This document shows positions 34,690 to 45,983 of a DNA stretch of 51,790 nt, piece by piece. The stretch lies in contig SKNW01000028.1 of the NCBI GenBank assembly GCA_007120305.1, positions 1 through 51,790 of the forward strand, read 5' to 3'. The position numbers and the translations under genes were made by a program. This stretch comes from Gemmatimonadota bacterium. Lineage in GTDB: Bacteria > Gemmatimonadota > Gemmatimonadetes > Longimicrobiales > Gaopeijiaceae. How positions within the stretch are numbered: position 1 is the first letter of the stretch; each line of letters opens with the position of its first letter. The notes beneath the pieces were generated by a model. That model worked only from the letters and a program-made list of their open reading frames with translations, did no database searches and was not told the origin of the DNA.

Positions 34690-36225
34690 TCAGCGCGGAA
34701 CGCGCACCCGGATCGAGAGGGCGGGCTGACCCTCGTACTCCAGTCGGAACGACGCCACGTCGCCCGGCTCCAGCTCCCCGAGGATGCGGCGTGCGTCCTC
34801 CAGCTGCGAGATCGGCTCCTCGTTGATGGCCAGGATCCGACCGGTGGGCTGGATGCCACGCCGCTGGGCTGCACCCCCCGGTGACACGCTCCGGACCACG
34901 ACCCGGCCCTGGTCGTCGGTGCCAAGCTGCATCCCGAGGCGCTCGTCGGTGGAGGGCTCGGCACGGGCCGTTCGCTCTGGAGCCGGCTGGAGCGGGGCCT
35001 CCCCCAGGCGGACCGACACCTCCTGCGGGCGACCCTCCCGGTAGAACCGGATCTGCACCCGGTCACCGGGGCGGCGCTGGGCGATGCGGGTCTGGAGCTG
35101 GGACGAACGCTCCACCGCCTCCCCGTCCACGGCCACGATCACGTCGTCGGCGCGCAGCCCGGCCGCCTCCGCTCCCGATCCCTCGGTGGCGGTGGAGACA
35201 AGCGCACCCGCGGCCCGCGGAAGTCCCAGGTACTCCGCGTCCTCCAGGTCCACATCGCGCATGGAAACGCCCAGGAGGGGCCGGCGGACCTGCCCGTACT
35301 CGATCAGGTCCTCCATGACCCGGCGGGCCAGGTCCATGGGGACGGCAAACCCGTACCCCTGGTAGAACCCGGTGCGGGACGCGATGGCCGAGTTGATCCC
35401 GATCACCTGCCCCCGAACGTTGACCAGCGGTCCGCCCGAGTTTCCGGGGTTGATGACGGCGTCGGTCTGGATGAAGTCGGCGATGGCGTACTGGGCCACG
35501 GTGGAACCCTGCCGGCGGAGTTCGTCGGCGATGAGGTTCAGCGGGCGCCCCAGGGCGCTGATGATCCCCGCCGTCACCGTGTAGTCCAGCGATGAACCGC
35601 CGCCGAAGCCCGGGTTCCCCACGGCCAGCACCCACTCGCCCACGCGGATGTCCTCCGAGCTTCCGAGGCTCAGCGTGGGGAGGTTCCGGTCCTCGATCTT
35701 GATGACCGCCACGTCGGTCGTGGGATCGGTGCCCACCACGACGGCGTCGTATTGCCGCCGGTCAGGGAGGGTCACGGTAAGCCGGGAGGAGCCGCTCACC
35801 ACGTGGTCGTTCGTCAGGATGTAGCCGTCCGGCGAGACGATGAACCCGCTCCCCCCTCCGATCTGCGGAGGCGGCGCCTGCTGCGGGTCCTGCGGGTTCT
35901 GCGGGTCCCCCTCGGGGAGGTTGAACCACCGGCGGAGATCCTCGCCAAACGGCGTGGTTCCCTGGCTGCCTCCAGCCACAATGCGCGGCCGCTCCACCTC
36001 GATCCGAACCACGGCGGGTGTCACCGCTTCGGCAATGTTGATGAAGGCATTGCTCAGGTCCACGGCGGCCTGAACCATGTCTTCCGAGACCTGGGGCTGG
36101 TCCTGGATCGCGGGCATGGCCGTGAGCGACGTCCACCCCAGGGCTCCGGCTCCGACGACGCCGGCGCCGGCCCCGAAGGCGGCAATCAGAAGGACCTTGA
36201 ACTTGGTCTTGAGCGGGTCCACCAT
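34690..36225 (-). CDS. HtrA/DegP-family periplasmic serine protease
   Basis: This 511-residue protein has a single N-terminal hydrophobic segment (VLLIAAFGAGAGVVGAGALG) that acts as signal or anchor, a trypsin-like domain and two PDZ domains. The catalytic triad is visible as His in LTNDHVVSG, Asp in TTDVAVIKI and Ser in NPGNSGGPL. PDZ1 includes GLRADDVIVAVDGEAV and PDZ2 GIQPTGRILAINEEPIS. It degrades or refolds damaged envelope proteins. A GAGGTAG ribosome site precedes the ATG. A TAGAAT element at 36300-36295 (minus) could be a -10 box, but no -35 is convincing. It lies downstream of dnaK but is separated from it by a strong hairpin. Confidence 0.94.
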   Translation of the reverse strand: MVDPLKTKFKVLLIAAFGAGAGVVGAGALGWTSLTAMPAIQDQPQVSEDMVQAAVDLSNAFINIAEAVTPAVVRIEVERPRIVAGGSQGTTPFGEDLRRWFNLPEGDPQNPQDPQQAPPPQIGGGSGFIVSPDGYILTNDHVVSGSSRLTVTLPDRRQYDAVVVGTDPTTDVAVIKIEDRNLPTLSLGSSEDIRVGEWVLAVGNPGFGGGSSLDYTVTAGIISALGRPLNLIADELRRQGSTVAQYAIADFIQTDAVINPGNSGGPLVNVRGQVIGINSAIASRTGFYQGYGFAVPMDLARRVMEDLIEYGQVRRPLLGVSMRDVDLEDAEYLGLPRAAGALVSTATEGSGAEAAGLRADDVIVAVDGEAVERSSQLQTRIAQRRPGDRVQIRFYREGRPQEVSVRLGEAPLQPAPERTARAEPSTDERLGMQLGTDDQGRVVVRSVSPGGAAQRRGIQPTGRILAINEEPISQLEDARRILGELEPGDVASFRLEYEGQPALSIRVRVPR

Positions 36226-36353
36226 GAAGCTACCTCGTTCATGCGTTGCGGGTCGAACGGTCGAGTCCGGACGCGAACTCCGAACTCCCGGAAAATTCTA
36301 CACACGGGGTTCCGCGGGGGTCCCGGCACGGCCAACCCCTCCCCGGATGCGAC

Positions 36354-36388
36354 ACGGGGGCCCGGGGCACGCGGCCCCGGACCCCCGT
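36354..36388 (-). terminator. Hairpin terminator after dnaK
   Basis: Arms of 15 bases (36354-36368 and 36374-36388) pair with one mismatch around a 5-base loop, starting 20 bases past the dnaK stop on the minus strand. The stem is almost entirely G-C. No T-run follows. Confidence 0.6.
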
Positions 36389-36408
36389 CCCACGATCCCC
36401 GTGGAGGG

Positions 36409-38346
<1,938 letters not shown>

Positions 38347-38607
38347 AGCTGCTCCTTCACCTGGTTCGGTTTGAGGCGTCCACAAGGGCTGAACGGGCCC
38401 GGGACGACGTGCTGAGCTACCAATGTGCAAGCTCCATGCCCATCATTCCCCCCCCGGAACCGTCATAACGGCACGATCGGGGTCGGGGGTCCGCCGGAGT
38501 GGCAGAGCCGGCCTTGCCGCGGTATCGTTGGTCGCCGCTTCCGGGCGCGTCAGATCTCCGCCACTCCGTTCCCCGTCACCCCCCTTCTCCCCGTCACCCC
38601 CCTCGGC

Positions 38608-40098
38608 ATGCGACGACCCTCCCGCTCCATCCTGGTCCTCTGGAGTCTCGCCGTCCTTCTCCTCCTGGCCGGGGCCTGGTCGGGGATGGCACAGGATCCC
38701 GTTCCCCTTCCCGCCGACACGGTGGCTCAGGTGCTGGGTGCGGAGGCGACCGGGCTTCAGCCGGGGTTTGCCGCCGATGCACTGGACACATCGCTCCTGG
38801 ACCGGCTCCGCTCGGTACTGGGGCTTCTCCTCATCGGCGGGATCGCCTGGGGGCTGTCGGTCAACCGCAAGGCCATCCCCTGGCGCGTGGTTTTCTGGGG
38901 CCTGACCCTCCAGCTCCTCTTCGCCGTCTTCATCCTGAAGACACCGGTGGGGGCGGGGATCTTCGCCTCCCTGAACACCCTCGTGGTGGCACTCCTGGGC
39001 TTCACGGTGGAGGGGGCCCGCTTCATCTTCGGCGACCTGGTCTTCAACACGGTCCCCGTGGGGGAGGGTGAGCCGGGGATGGCACCCATGTCGGACACCC
39101 CGGGGCTGGTGGCCCGGACCGGCGCCTTCTTCGCCTTCAACGTCCTCCCCACCATCATCTTCTTCTCGTCGCTGATGAGCCTCCTCTACCACGTGGGCGT
39201 GATGCAGGTTCTGGTCAAGGGGGTGGCCTGGGTGATGCAGCGGACCATGGGGACTTCGGGGGCCGAGACCCTCTCGGCGGCGGGAAACATCTTCGTGGGC
39301 CAGACCGAAGCGCCGCTGCTCGTGAAGCCCTTCGTGGCCCGAATGACCCAGTCCGAGCTCATGGCCGTGATGACGGGCGGCTTCGCCACGGTGGCGGGCG
39401 GGGTGCTGGCGGCCTTCGTGGGGATGCTGGTGGCGTACTTCCCCGATATTGCGGGCCACCTCATCGCCGCGTCGGTCATGTCGGCGCCCGCGGCCCTCGT
39501 CATCGCGAAGATCATGGTCCCGGAAGACGGGGAGCCGGAGACCCGGGGCGGCCTCGCGGTGGATCCCGAAAAGCGCTACGTGAACTCCATCGATGCTGCG
39601 GCCGGTGGGGCGGCCGAGGGGCTTCACCTGGCCCTGAACGTGGGGGCCATGCTTCTCGCGTTCATCGCTCTCATTGCCATGTTCAACGCCGGGATCGGGT
39701 GGGCCGGCGGATTCGTGGGGCTCCCCGACATCTCGCTCCAGTGGCTCCTGGGAGGACTCCTTGCCCCGCTGGCCTGGATGATGGGGGTGCCCTGGTCCGA
39801 CGCTCCCACCGTGGGCGCACTCATGGGGCTCAAGACCGTGCTGAACGAGTTCGTGGCCTACCTGGAGCTCTCGGCCCTGCTGGCCGGAGGTGCCGACCTG
39901 AGCCCCCGCTCGGTGATCATTGCCACCTATGCGCTGTCGGGCTTCGCCAACTTCTCCTCCATTGCCATCCAGGTGGGCGGGATCGGGGGGATCGCCCCCA
40001 GCCGCCGCTCCGACCTCTCGCGCCTGGGGCTCCGCGCCATGATTGCCGGGTCCCTGGCCGCGTTCATGACCGCCACCATCGCCGGAATGCTGCTGTGA
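38608..40098 (+). CDS. NupC-family concentrative nucleoside transporter
   Basis: This 496-residue multi-pass membrane protein matches the CNT family. It has [33 protein letters not shown], the core motif [35 protein letters not shown] and a C-terminal [13 protein letters not shown] segment. An extra N-terminal hydrophobic segment ([23 protein letters not shown]) resembles a cleavable signal, preceding the first CNT helix by about 60 residues. ATG 38608 is the only good start near it, although the ribosome site is weak. The next gene, a nucleoside phosphorylase, overlaps its stop, so uptake and cleavage of nucleosides are coupled. Confidence 0.92.
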   Translation: MRRPSRSILVLWSLAVLLLLAGAWSGMAQDPVPLPADTVAQVLGAEATGLQPGFAADALDTSLLDRLRSVLGLLLIGGIAWGLSVNRKAIPWRVVFWGLTLQLLFAVFILKTPVGAGIFASLNTLVVALLGFTVEGARFIFGDLVFNTVPVGEGEPGMAPMSDTPGLVARTGAFFAFNVLPTIIFFSSLMSLLYHVGVMQVLVKGVAWVMQRTMGTSGAETLSAAGNIFVGQTEAPLLVKPFVARMTQSELMAVMTGGFATVAGGVLAAFVGMLVAYFPDIAGHLIAASVMSAPAALVIAKIMVPEDGEPETRGGLAVDPEKRYVNSIDAAAGGAAEGLHLALNVGAMLLAFIALIAMFNAGIGWAGGFVGLPDISLQWLLGGLLAPLAWMMGVPWSDAPTVGALMGLKTVLNEFVAYLELSALLAGGADLSPRSVIIATYALSGFANFSSIAIQVGGIGGIAPSRRSDLSRLGLRAMIAGSLAAFMTATIAGMLL

Positions 40099-40952
40099 CC
40101 GAATCCAGACCACCCCTGTCCGACGCCAGCCAACACATGTCCGAGGCCGCCGCCCTCCTTCGGGACCGCCTTCCCTGGGTCGACGGCAAGGCCCCGGACC
40201 TCTTCGCGGTTCTCGGTTCCGGTCTCGGCTTCCTGGCCGACGCGCTGGAGGATGCCGTTTCCATTCCCTTTGCCGAAATCCCCGGCTTTCCCGCCGCCGC
40301 CGTGGCCGGGCACCAGGGGCGGATGGTGGCGGGGCTCCTGGAGGGCCGGCGCGTCCTGATCCAGGCGGGGCGATTCCATGTGTACGAGGGTCACCCCATG
40401 GCGGTGGTGGTGGCCCCGGTGCGCATCGCCGCCGAGCTGGGGGCGCCGGTCTTTCTCGTGACCAACGCCGCCGGCGGGGCGAACCCCCGTTTCGGACCCG
40501 GGACCCTCATGTGCATCGAGGACCACCTGAACCTCATGGGGCAGAATCCCCTGGTGGGCGCTGTGGTCCCCGGGGAGCCGCGCTTTCCCGACCTCTCGGT
40601 GGCCTACGACGCCGAACTCCGGAAGCTGGCCCACGCCACGGCGCTGGAGCTGGGGATCCGCCTGGAAAACGGGGTCTATGCCGCCGTTTCGGGGCCGTCG
40701 TACGAAACCCCCGCCGAGGTCCGCATGATCGGCCGTCTTGGGGGAGATGCGGTGGGCATGTCCACCGTACCGGAGGTCATTGTCGCGCGCGCCCGGGGAA
40801 TGAGGGTCCTTGGCATCTCGCTCATCACGAACCCGGGCGCCGGGCTCTCTCGCGACCTCCTGGATCACGAAGAGGTGCTGGAGGCGGGGAAGGCGGCCGC
40901 CCCCCGCTTCGAGCGGCTGGTCCGCGGGGTGGTGGCGAAGTTGGAGGGGTAG
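40095..40952 (+). CDS. Purine nucleoside phosphorylase (trimeric PNP family)
   Basis: This 285-residue enzyme has [78 protein letters not shown] and ITNPGAGLS. These are typical of the low-molecular-mass trimeric purine nucleoside phosphorylases (PunA/DeoD type II). It splits purine nucleosides with phosphate into base and ribose-1-phosphate. GTG 40095 overlaps the transporter stop (GTGA). ATG 40137 is an alternative start that would shorten it by 14 residues. Confidence 0.93.
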   Translation: MTESRPPLSDASQHMSEAAALLRDRLPWVDGKAPDLFAVLGSGLGFLADALEDAVSIPFAEIPGFPAAAVAGHQGRMVAGLLEGRRVLIQAGRFHVYEGHPMAVVVAPVRIAAELGAPVFLVTNAAGGANPRFGPGTLMCIEDHLNLMGQNPLVGAVVPGEPRFPDLSVAYDAELRKLAHATALELGIRLENGVYAAVSGPSYETPAEVRMIGRLGGDAVGMSTVPEVIVARARGMRVLGISLITNPGAGLSRDLLDHEEVLEAGKAAAPRFERLVRGVVAKLEG

Positions 40953-40976
40953 GCGGGTGACCCTGTCCTCCCGGGT

Positions 40977-42077
40977 TCAGGGGAACGCCACGCGGTAACT
41001 GCGGACCTCCGTGGCCGAAATGGCAAAGAGGGTGTCGCCGCGAAGCTGAAGGTCGCGGGCTCGCGTCAGGAAGTTGTCCCCGACTTCCCCTGTCAGCCGG
41101 ATCACCCGGATCCCCTCGCCTCGTGACGCATCCGGCTCGAGGAGATAGCCCAGCGTCCCCGCCGGGTTGCCGGTCTTCACGACGACGCCCCGATTCTCCC
41201 ACACCCCGATTCCCGTGACAAGCCAGACAAAGGCGCGGCCCCCAAAGTTCCGGGCCGCCTGGGCGCGACGCTCGTCGCCCCACGCCTCGGGAAGGGCAAA
41301 GACCGGCGTTGCAGGGTGGAGGGTCGACTCGGGCAGGCGGCTACCGGGGCCGGCCGTACCGGCCTCTTCGACCCCTGGCACCCGGTACACCGTGTCCCGC
41401 TGCAGCAGCCAGGCGTCACCACCCGCCACCACCATCGAGGTGAAGAAGCTCGAAGAGGCGAACCAGCTGGCCAGGTCGGAGGTGGTGCGGGCGTCCTGGG
41501 GGGGGCGGGGGGGCGATGGAATGCGGCCCGGGTCCGTCACGCGCGCCACGCTCACTCCGCTTCCGGAGCCGCCTCCGGCAACAGGAACCAGGAACGAACC
41601 GTCTGAAAAGGGGAAGAGGCTCCTCGCCAGGGAGACCGCGGGGCGTTCTTCCTGAAGGGTGCCCTCCTGATCCAGGCGGATCCAGCGGAGGTTCTGCCAG
41701 TCCCCTACCCAGAGGGTTCCGTCGCCCATGGGCTGAAGATCCGAAATTGCTCTGAACTCCCCCGGTCCTTCGCCCTTCAGGCCGAACGACCCCCGCCACT
41801 CGCCGTCCAGACCGAATCGGTGAATCCGGGCATCCAGCGATTCGCCCACCAGGATCTCGTCGCCCACGACCCGGAGATGCGAGGCTCGCCCCAGAATCGG
41901 TGGACCTTCAAAGGGAGGAAAGACAGCCAGTCGCTCCTGGGCCGTGGCCACCTCCATCCCGGCGGATCCGCCCCATGCACCGTACGGCAGTCCTTCTTCC
42001 TCGGCTCCTCCCCCGCATCCGGGCCCTGCCAGCAGCGCCATACCCAGGGACAGGGGGCCAAAGAGCCGCGCCCTCAT
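40977..42077 (-). CDS. Six-bladed beta-propeller-like lipoprotein
   Basis: This 366-residue protein starts with a basic residue, a hydrophobic stretch and Cys21 in LLAGPGC, a non-ideal lipobox. The mature part repeats strands typical of NHL/6-bladed propellers: ILVGESLDARIHRFGLDGEWRGSFG, GEGPGEFRAISDL, TLWVGDWQNLRWIRLDQEG. The phrase GxGPGEF is typical of these proteins, which are common in Gemmatimonadota and Bacteroidota. The function is unknown; an exported binding or scaffolding role is plausible. The ATG overlaps the thiD stop. It converges on punA with 24 bases between. Confidence 0.78.
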   Translation of the reverse strand: MRARLFGPLSLGMALLAGPGCGGGAEEEGLPYGAWGGSAGMEVATAQERLAVFPPFEGPPILGRASHLRVVGDEILVGESLDARIHRFGLDGEWRGSFGLKGEGPGEFRAISDLQPMGDGTLWVGDWQNLRWIRLDQEGTLQEERPAVSLARSLFPFSDGSFLVPVAGGGSGSGVSVARVTDPGRIPSPPRPPQDARTTSDLASWFASSSFFTSMVVAGGDAWLLQRDTVYRVPGVEEAGTAGPGSRLPESTLHPATPVFALPEAWGDERRAQAARNFGGRAFVWLVTGIGVWENRGVVVKTGNPAGTLGYLLEPDASRGEGIRVIRLTGEVGDNFLTRARDLQLRGDTLFAISATEVRSYRVAFP

Positions 42078-42955
42078 CGCTCCACCGTCACGAAGTGGTT
42101 CAGGGGGCCGTGGCCGGCGCGGTCGGTGCCCTCGCGGTCCGGGCCACCGCCCAGGTTCGGCGCCGTGGCAATGGCCCGGGCCACGAAGTCCAAAGCGCGG
42201 TCCACGGCCACTTCAAGGGGATCGCCAAGGGCGAGTCCGGCCGTCACCCCCGCCGACAGGGTGCACCCCGTGCCGTGCGTGTTCCGGGTCGCGAGGCGGG
42301 GGCGCCGCCAGATGTACTCCTCCTGGCCGTCCCAGAGCAGGTCCACGAGTTCGTCCCCCTCGCCGTGGCCTCCCTTCACGAGCGCAGCGCCGGCTCCCAT
42401 CTCCACCAGGGCCCGGGCTGCCTCCCGTTGCCCGTCCTCTCCCTTCACCGGGAGCCCGGTCAGGATACGGGCTTCGTCCAGGTTCGGGGTCACGAGGGCC
42501 GCCCGTGGCACCAGGAGCGTGGCGACCGCCCCTTCCGCATCCCGGTCCAGAAGGCGATCCCCGGAGGTGGCCACCATGACCGGGTCCAGCACGTAGCGCC
42601 GGAGGGCGTGGGCCTCGAGGAGTGCGGCCACCTCTCCCACCAGCTCGGAGGTGGCCAGCATCCCTGTCTTGACGGCGCGAGGGGCAAGATCTTCCACCAC
42701 GACGTTCACCTGGTCCCGGACCATGGCCAGGGGGACCGGGTGCACGCTCCGCACCCCCATGGTATTTTGCGCCGTCAGCGCCGTGATGGCACTTGTCCCG
42801 AACACCCCCAGAGCGTGGAAGGTCTTGAGGTCGGCCTGGATCCCCGCACCCCCGCCACTGTCGCTTCCGGCGATGGTAAGCGCCACGACCCTTCCCGATG
42901 GAGCTGCCGCGCCGCCGTTCACCCGGGCAGGAGTTCCAGGAGCTTGATTCGACAT
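42074..42955 (-). CDS. thiD: Hydroxymethylpyrimidine (phosphate) kinase
   Basis: This 293-residue ribokinase-fold enzyme has [92 protein letters not shown] and the ATP site [20 protein letters not shown]. It phosphorylates HMP and HMP-phosphate in thiamine synthesis. ATG 42955 is chosen; the frame extends upstream without similarity. The C-terminus [11 protein letters not shown] is a common ThiD ending. No TPP riboswitch is seen in the 146-base divergent gap. Its stop overlaps the propeller lipoprotein. Confidence 0.95.
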   Translation of the reverse strand: MSNQAPGTPARVNGGAAAPSGRVVALTIAGSDSGGGAGIQADLKTFHALGVFGTSAITALTAQNTMGVRSVHPVPLAMVRDQVNVVVEDLAPRAVKTGMLATSELVGEVAALLEAHALRRYVLDPVMVATSGDRLLDRDAEGAVATLLVPRAALVTPNLDEARILTGLPVKGEDGQREAARALVEMGAGAALVKGGHGEGDELVDLLWDGQEEYIWRRPRLATRNTHGTGCTLSAGVTAGLALGDPLEVAVDRALDFVARAIATAPNLGGGPDREGTDRAGHGPLNHFVTVER

Positions 42956-43101
42956 GCCTCTTTTCCGCTTCGACCAGGGGACGACCCGTTGCATCACCTG
43001 ACGCCATGCTGCCTGACGCCCGCTTCGAGCCCGCAAGATAGGCGACGCCCCGTGGGGGAACCACTCCTCTGGCCCCCCCTCCCGCCTCTTCAGGTGCTCC
43101 C

Positions 43102-43992
43102 ATGTCGCTGAGCCGTGCCCGGGAGAAGCTCGTCGGCCGCCTCCGGTCCCGGCGCCTCCGGGAGCGTGAAGGGCTGGTCCTCGTGGAAGGTCCTCACGCC
43201 ATCGGGGTGGCACTGGAGGCTGGCGCCCGGTTCCGGTTCGCTCTCGTCTCCGAGACCCTGATCCCGAGGGGCCGACACCCGGCCGTCAGCGACCCGCCCG
43301 TCAGCGACCTGCTCTTCAGCGATCCGCCCACCAGCGATCTACCCGTCAGCGACTCGTCCGCATTCCTTCTCGCGGCGCTCGAGGCCGCCGGGGTGGACGT
43401 CGTGCCGGTCCCCTCCGTCACCCTGGCAGAGCTGGCCGACACCGAGCACCCCCAGGGTCTGCTTGCCGTCGTCGAGGAGCCCACGGCCACGCTCGAAGGG
43501 TGGCGAGATGCGGTTCCCACCGGCGCCGGGCCCGGACCCTCGCCCCTCCTGGTGCTGGACCGGATTCAGGATCCGGGCAATGCCGGCACCCTGATCCGCT
43601 CCGCCGCCGCCTTCGGCTCCCCCGGTGTGGTCGCACTGGACGGGACCGTGGACCCCTGGAATCCCAAGGTGGTCCGGGCTTCCGCCGGCGAGGCATTCCG
43701 CATCCCCGTCGTGCGATCTACGTGGGAGGCCTTTGATGTCTGGCGGCGGTCCCTCCATCTCCCGCTTCTTGTGGCGGATGCCGGCGGGGAGGATGTGCGA
43801 GACTTCCAGGTCCAGCCCCCCCAGATCCTCCTCGTGGGAAACGAGGGGTCAGGCCCCCGCCCCGAAGCCCTTGCGGCTTCCGGCACCATCCTTGCGCTCC
43901 CCCTCGCTCCCGGCGTGGAGTCCCTGAACGCGGCCATGGCCGGGAGCATCCTTCTCTGGGCCCTGGGTCCGGGGGCGGCATACGTGCCCTGA
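43102..43992 (+). CDS. SpoU/TrmH-family RNA 2'-O-methyltransferase
   Basis: This 296-residue protein has an N-terminal RNA-binding domain (SRAREKLVGRLRSRRLREREGLVLVEGPHAIGVAL). The SPOUT methyltransferase domain has all three motifs: LDRIQDPGNAGTLIRSAAAFG, ILLVGNEGSG and LPLAPGVESLNAAMAGSILLW. It should 2'-O-methylate a ribose in rRNA or tRNA using S-adenosylmethionine; the target is not predictable from sequence. Between the two domains is a five-unit pentapeptide repeat not seen in family members I know. It is divergent from thiD. Confidence 0.92.
   Translation: MSLSRAREKLVGRLRSRRLREREGLVLVEGPHAIGVALEAGARFRFALVSETLIPRGRHPAVSDPPVSDLLFSDPPTSDLPVSDSSAFLLAALEAAGVDVVPVPSVTLAELADTEHPQGLLAVVEEPTATLEGWRDAVPTGAGPGPSPLLVLDRIQDPGNAGTLIRSAAAFGSPGVVALDGTVDPWNPKVVRASAGEAFRIPVVRSTWEAFDVWRRSLHLPLLVADAGGEDVRDFQVQPPQILLVGNEGSGPRPEALAASGTILALPLAPGVESLNAAMAGSILLWALGPGAAYVP
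43284..43358 (+). repeat. 15-base in-frame tandem repeat in SpoU linker
   Basis: Five contiguous 15-base units with core TCAGCGA (CCAGCGA in the fourth) encode VSDPP, VSDLL, FSDPP, TSDLP and VSDSS. They lie in the linker between the RNA-binding and catalytic domains. Confidence 0.88.
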
Positions 43993-44060
43993 CCGCCCCA
44001 CCTCCCGCGTACTCCCTCGCGTACTCCTCCGCATCCCGAACCTGAACCTCCGAGACCCAC

Positions 44061-44840
44061 GTGCCCGTTCTCGACCCGTGGATTCCCGCCGCCGGGGCCG
44101 CCCTCTTCGGGCTTCTCCTCGGCTCCTTCCTGAATGTCTGCACACTCCGCTGGCCCCAGGACCAGTCGGTGGTGCGACCCCGGTCCCGGTGCCCGGGGTG
44201 CGAACGGGAGATCGCCTGGTACGACAACGTGCCGGTGCTGAGCTGGCTCCTGCTCCGCGGCCGGTGCAGAGGGTGCGGCAAGGGAATCTCCGTCCAGTAT
44301 CCCCTGGTGGAGCTGGCCACCGGGCTTGTGTGGGGCGGCTCCGTCCTGGTCCTCGGGCTCGAGTGGGAGGCCCTCCGGGGGGCGATCTTCCTGACCCTCC
44401 TGCTGGGGATCGCCGTAAGCGATGCCCGCTTCTACATCATCCCTGACCAGTTCTCGGTGGGCGGAGCGGTGCTGGGGCTGGCCCTGGCCTTCCTTCCCGG
44501 CGGTCTGACCTGGGTCGAGGCCCTGGCGGGCGCCGCCACGGGCTTCTTCCTCCTCTGGTTCGTGGCGTGGGCCGGCGAGAAGGCGTTCAAGAAGGAGGCC
44601 ATGGGGGGAGGCGACATCAAGATGATGGCGATGCTCGGTGCGTTCCTCGGAATTCCGGGAGTTCTCCTCACCCTCTTCCTCGGATCGTTCCTGGGGGCCG
44701 TGATCTTCGGGCCCATCTCGATGCGGACCGGCAAGCTGATTCCCTTCGGCATCTTCCTCGCGCTGGGGGGAGCGGCCACGTGGATCGCCGGAGACGCCCT
44801 GGTGGACGCCTACATGACCTGGGCGTTCGGGCCCTCCTGA
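44061..44840 (+). CDS. pilD: Prepilin peptidase (type IV leader peptidase)
   Basis: This 259-residue membrane protein of peptidase family A24 has GLLLGSFLNVCTLRWP and two CxxC pairs (CPGCERE, CRGCGK) in the cytosolic loop. The two catalytic aspartates are in VSDARFYIIPDQ and MGGGDIKMM. Several transmembrane helices follow. The Cys-rich domain also supports N-methylation of mature pilins. It would process the eight minor pilins at 1605-7323, although it lies 37 kb away. GTG 44061 gives the normal N-terminus. It is the first gene after the SpoU gene (68-base gap). Confidence 0.94.
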   Translation: MPVLDPWIPAAGAALFGLLLGSFLNVCTLRWPQDQSVVRPRSRCPGCEREIAWYDNVPVLSWLLLRGRCRGCGKGISVQYPLVELATGLVWGGSVLVLGLEWEALRGAIFLTLLLGIAVSDARFYIIPDQFSVGGAVLGLALAFLPGGLTWVEALAGAATGFFLLWFVAWAGEKAFKKEAMGGGDIKMMAMLGAFLGIPGVLLTLFLGSFLGAVIFGPISMRTGKLIPFGIFLALGGAATWIAGDALVDAYMTWAFGPS

Positions 44841-44904
44841 CGCGGTTCCCGGAGTCGGAACGACGCGGTCCCTAGGGCCATCCCGGCCCGGTTCGGCGCC
44901 GGCC

Positions 44905-45123
44905 TCAGGGGTCGGAGCAGTCCCGCTGGTAGCCGCAGGAGAGGCAGAGCAGCTTGCAGTGCCGGTCCAGCATGGAGCCCCCACAGAGGTCGCAGCGGAA
45001 TCCCGACGCGGGACGGACGGCGCCCACTTCGTCGCCTGCGGGATGCGAGGAGGCGGGTCCGGACCCCGACCCCGGAGCGGGGCCGGAGCCGGGGTCGGGG
45101 GAACCGTCGGTGGGGCGGCTCAT
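44905..45123 (-). CDS. Small zinc-ribbon-like protein
   Basis: This 72-residue protein has a disordered Gly/Ser/Pro-rich first half ([15 protein letters not shown]). The C-terminal half contains two Cys pairs and extra Cys: CDLCGG, then HCKLLCLSCGYQRDC. The arrangement suggests one zinc knuckle. The ATG overlaps the stop of the upstream carbonic-anhydrase-like gene, so it is translationally coupled to it. It is not assigned to a named family. The tight gene junction and regular Cys spacing support that it is real. Confidence 0.75.
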   Translation of the reverse strand: MSRPTDGSPDPGSGPAPGSGSGPASSHPAGDEVGAVRPASGFRCDLCGGSMLDRHCKLLCLSCGYQRDCSDP

Positions 45124-45710
45124 CGAGGGTCCTCGTCGGTGCCGGTCGGCTCTCCGGCCGCCCCCGAGCCGGGAATCGGGAACCGGTCCACCCTCTCGGC
45201 CAGGTAGGCCCGGGAGAGGGCCACGTAGTGCTCGGCGCTCCGGCCGATCCAGGTGGCGGCCGAGCCGTCCAGCGACTTGCGGACCCGACCGGGGACGCCG
45301 GCCACGACACTCCGGTCCGGGATTACCGCCTTCTCCAGCACCACGGTGCCTGCGGCCAGAAGGCACTCCCGTCCGATGACCGCCTCCTGGAGGATGACGG
45401 CGTTCATCCCCACCAGGGACCGATCCCCGATCTCGCAACTCTCGAAAATCGCGCCGTGACCCACCGTCACGCCTGCCCCCACCACCGTGGGCCCCCACGT
45501 CCCCACGTGGACGATGGCGCCGTCCTGGATGGAGGAGCCGGCACCGATGATGATGGGGTAGTCCGGGCTGTCGCCCCGGAGAACCGCGCCGAACCAGACG
45601 CTGGCCTTCGATTCCACCCGGACGTCGCCCACGAGGACGGCGTTGGGTGCGATGAAGGCGTCGGGTGCGATCTCCGGGAATTTGCCACGAAAGGGGATCA
45701 GGATGGCCAT
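45120..45710 (-). CDS. Gamma-carbonic-anhydrase-like hexapeptide protein
   Basis: This 196-residue protein is a left-handed beta-helix with hexapeptide repeats (IAPNAVLVGDVRVESKASVWFGAVLRGD). It belongs to the gamma-carbonic anhydrase/YrdA/PaaY family. Of the three zinc-ligand histidines, two are visible, His68 (IVHVG) and His85 (VGHGA). The third, five residues after His85, is Glu90 (AIFES). True anhydrase activity is therefore uncertain. The C-terminal helix (YVALSRAYLAERVDRFP) is normal for the family. It is the first gene of a two-gene minus-strand unit. Upstream is a 273-base divergent gap containing a 7-base hairpin (45919-45939) but no clear promoter. Confidence 0.9.
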   Translation of the reverse strand: MAILIPFRGKFPEIAPDAFIAPNAVLVGDVRVESKASVWFGAVLRGDSPDYPIIIGAGSSIQDGAIVHVGTWGPTVVGAGVTVGHGAIFESCEIGDRSLVGMNAVILQEAVIGRECLLAAGTVVLEKAVIPDRSVVAGVPGRVRKSLDGSAATWIGRSAEHYVALSRAYLAERVDRFPIPGSGAAGEPTGTDEDPR

Positions 45711-45983
45711 GGCTACGGGCGGGGGATGAGGTTACGATTGGGTACAAGGGAGCGGGGTGCGGGGGCGCGATCCGGGGGTCGGATACGGCGACGCGATCCG
45801 GCGATGCGGCAGGTGGACACGGACCCGTAGGGCGGAACCATTGTGCATGCTCCGGGATTTGAAGGATCATCCGGCGCCCTCGGCCCTGACTCCCTAACTT
45901 CGCCGAGTCCCGCCGGACGGCAACCCGCTTTCGGTTGCCTCCATCGCCGATACGGCCGCGCCGCTCCAGCACCGGAAGGGTTC

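Noticed and set aside
38347-38607. CIRCE/HrcA operator or sigma-32 promoter before dnaK
   Set aside because: No TTAGCACTC-N9-GAGTGCTAA dyad is present. Only a 5-base GAGCT/AGCTC inverted pair was found, and no convincing -35/-10 pair.
42956-43101. TPP riboswitch before thiD
   Set aside because: The divergent gap lacks the conserved THI-box segments on the thiD strand.
45919-45939. Hairpin GGCAACC/GGTTGCC as a riboswitch or small RNA
   Set aside because: It is a single 7-base stem with no further conserved structure; it may be part of the 5' region of the FKBP-like gene but nothing more can be supported.
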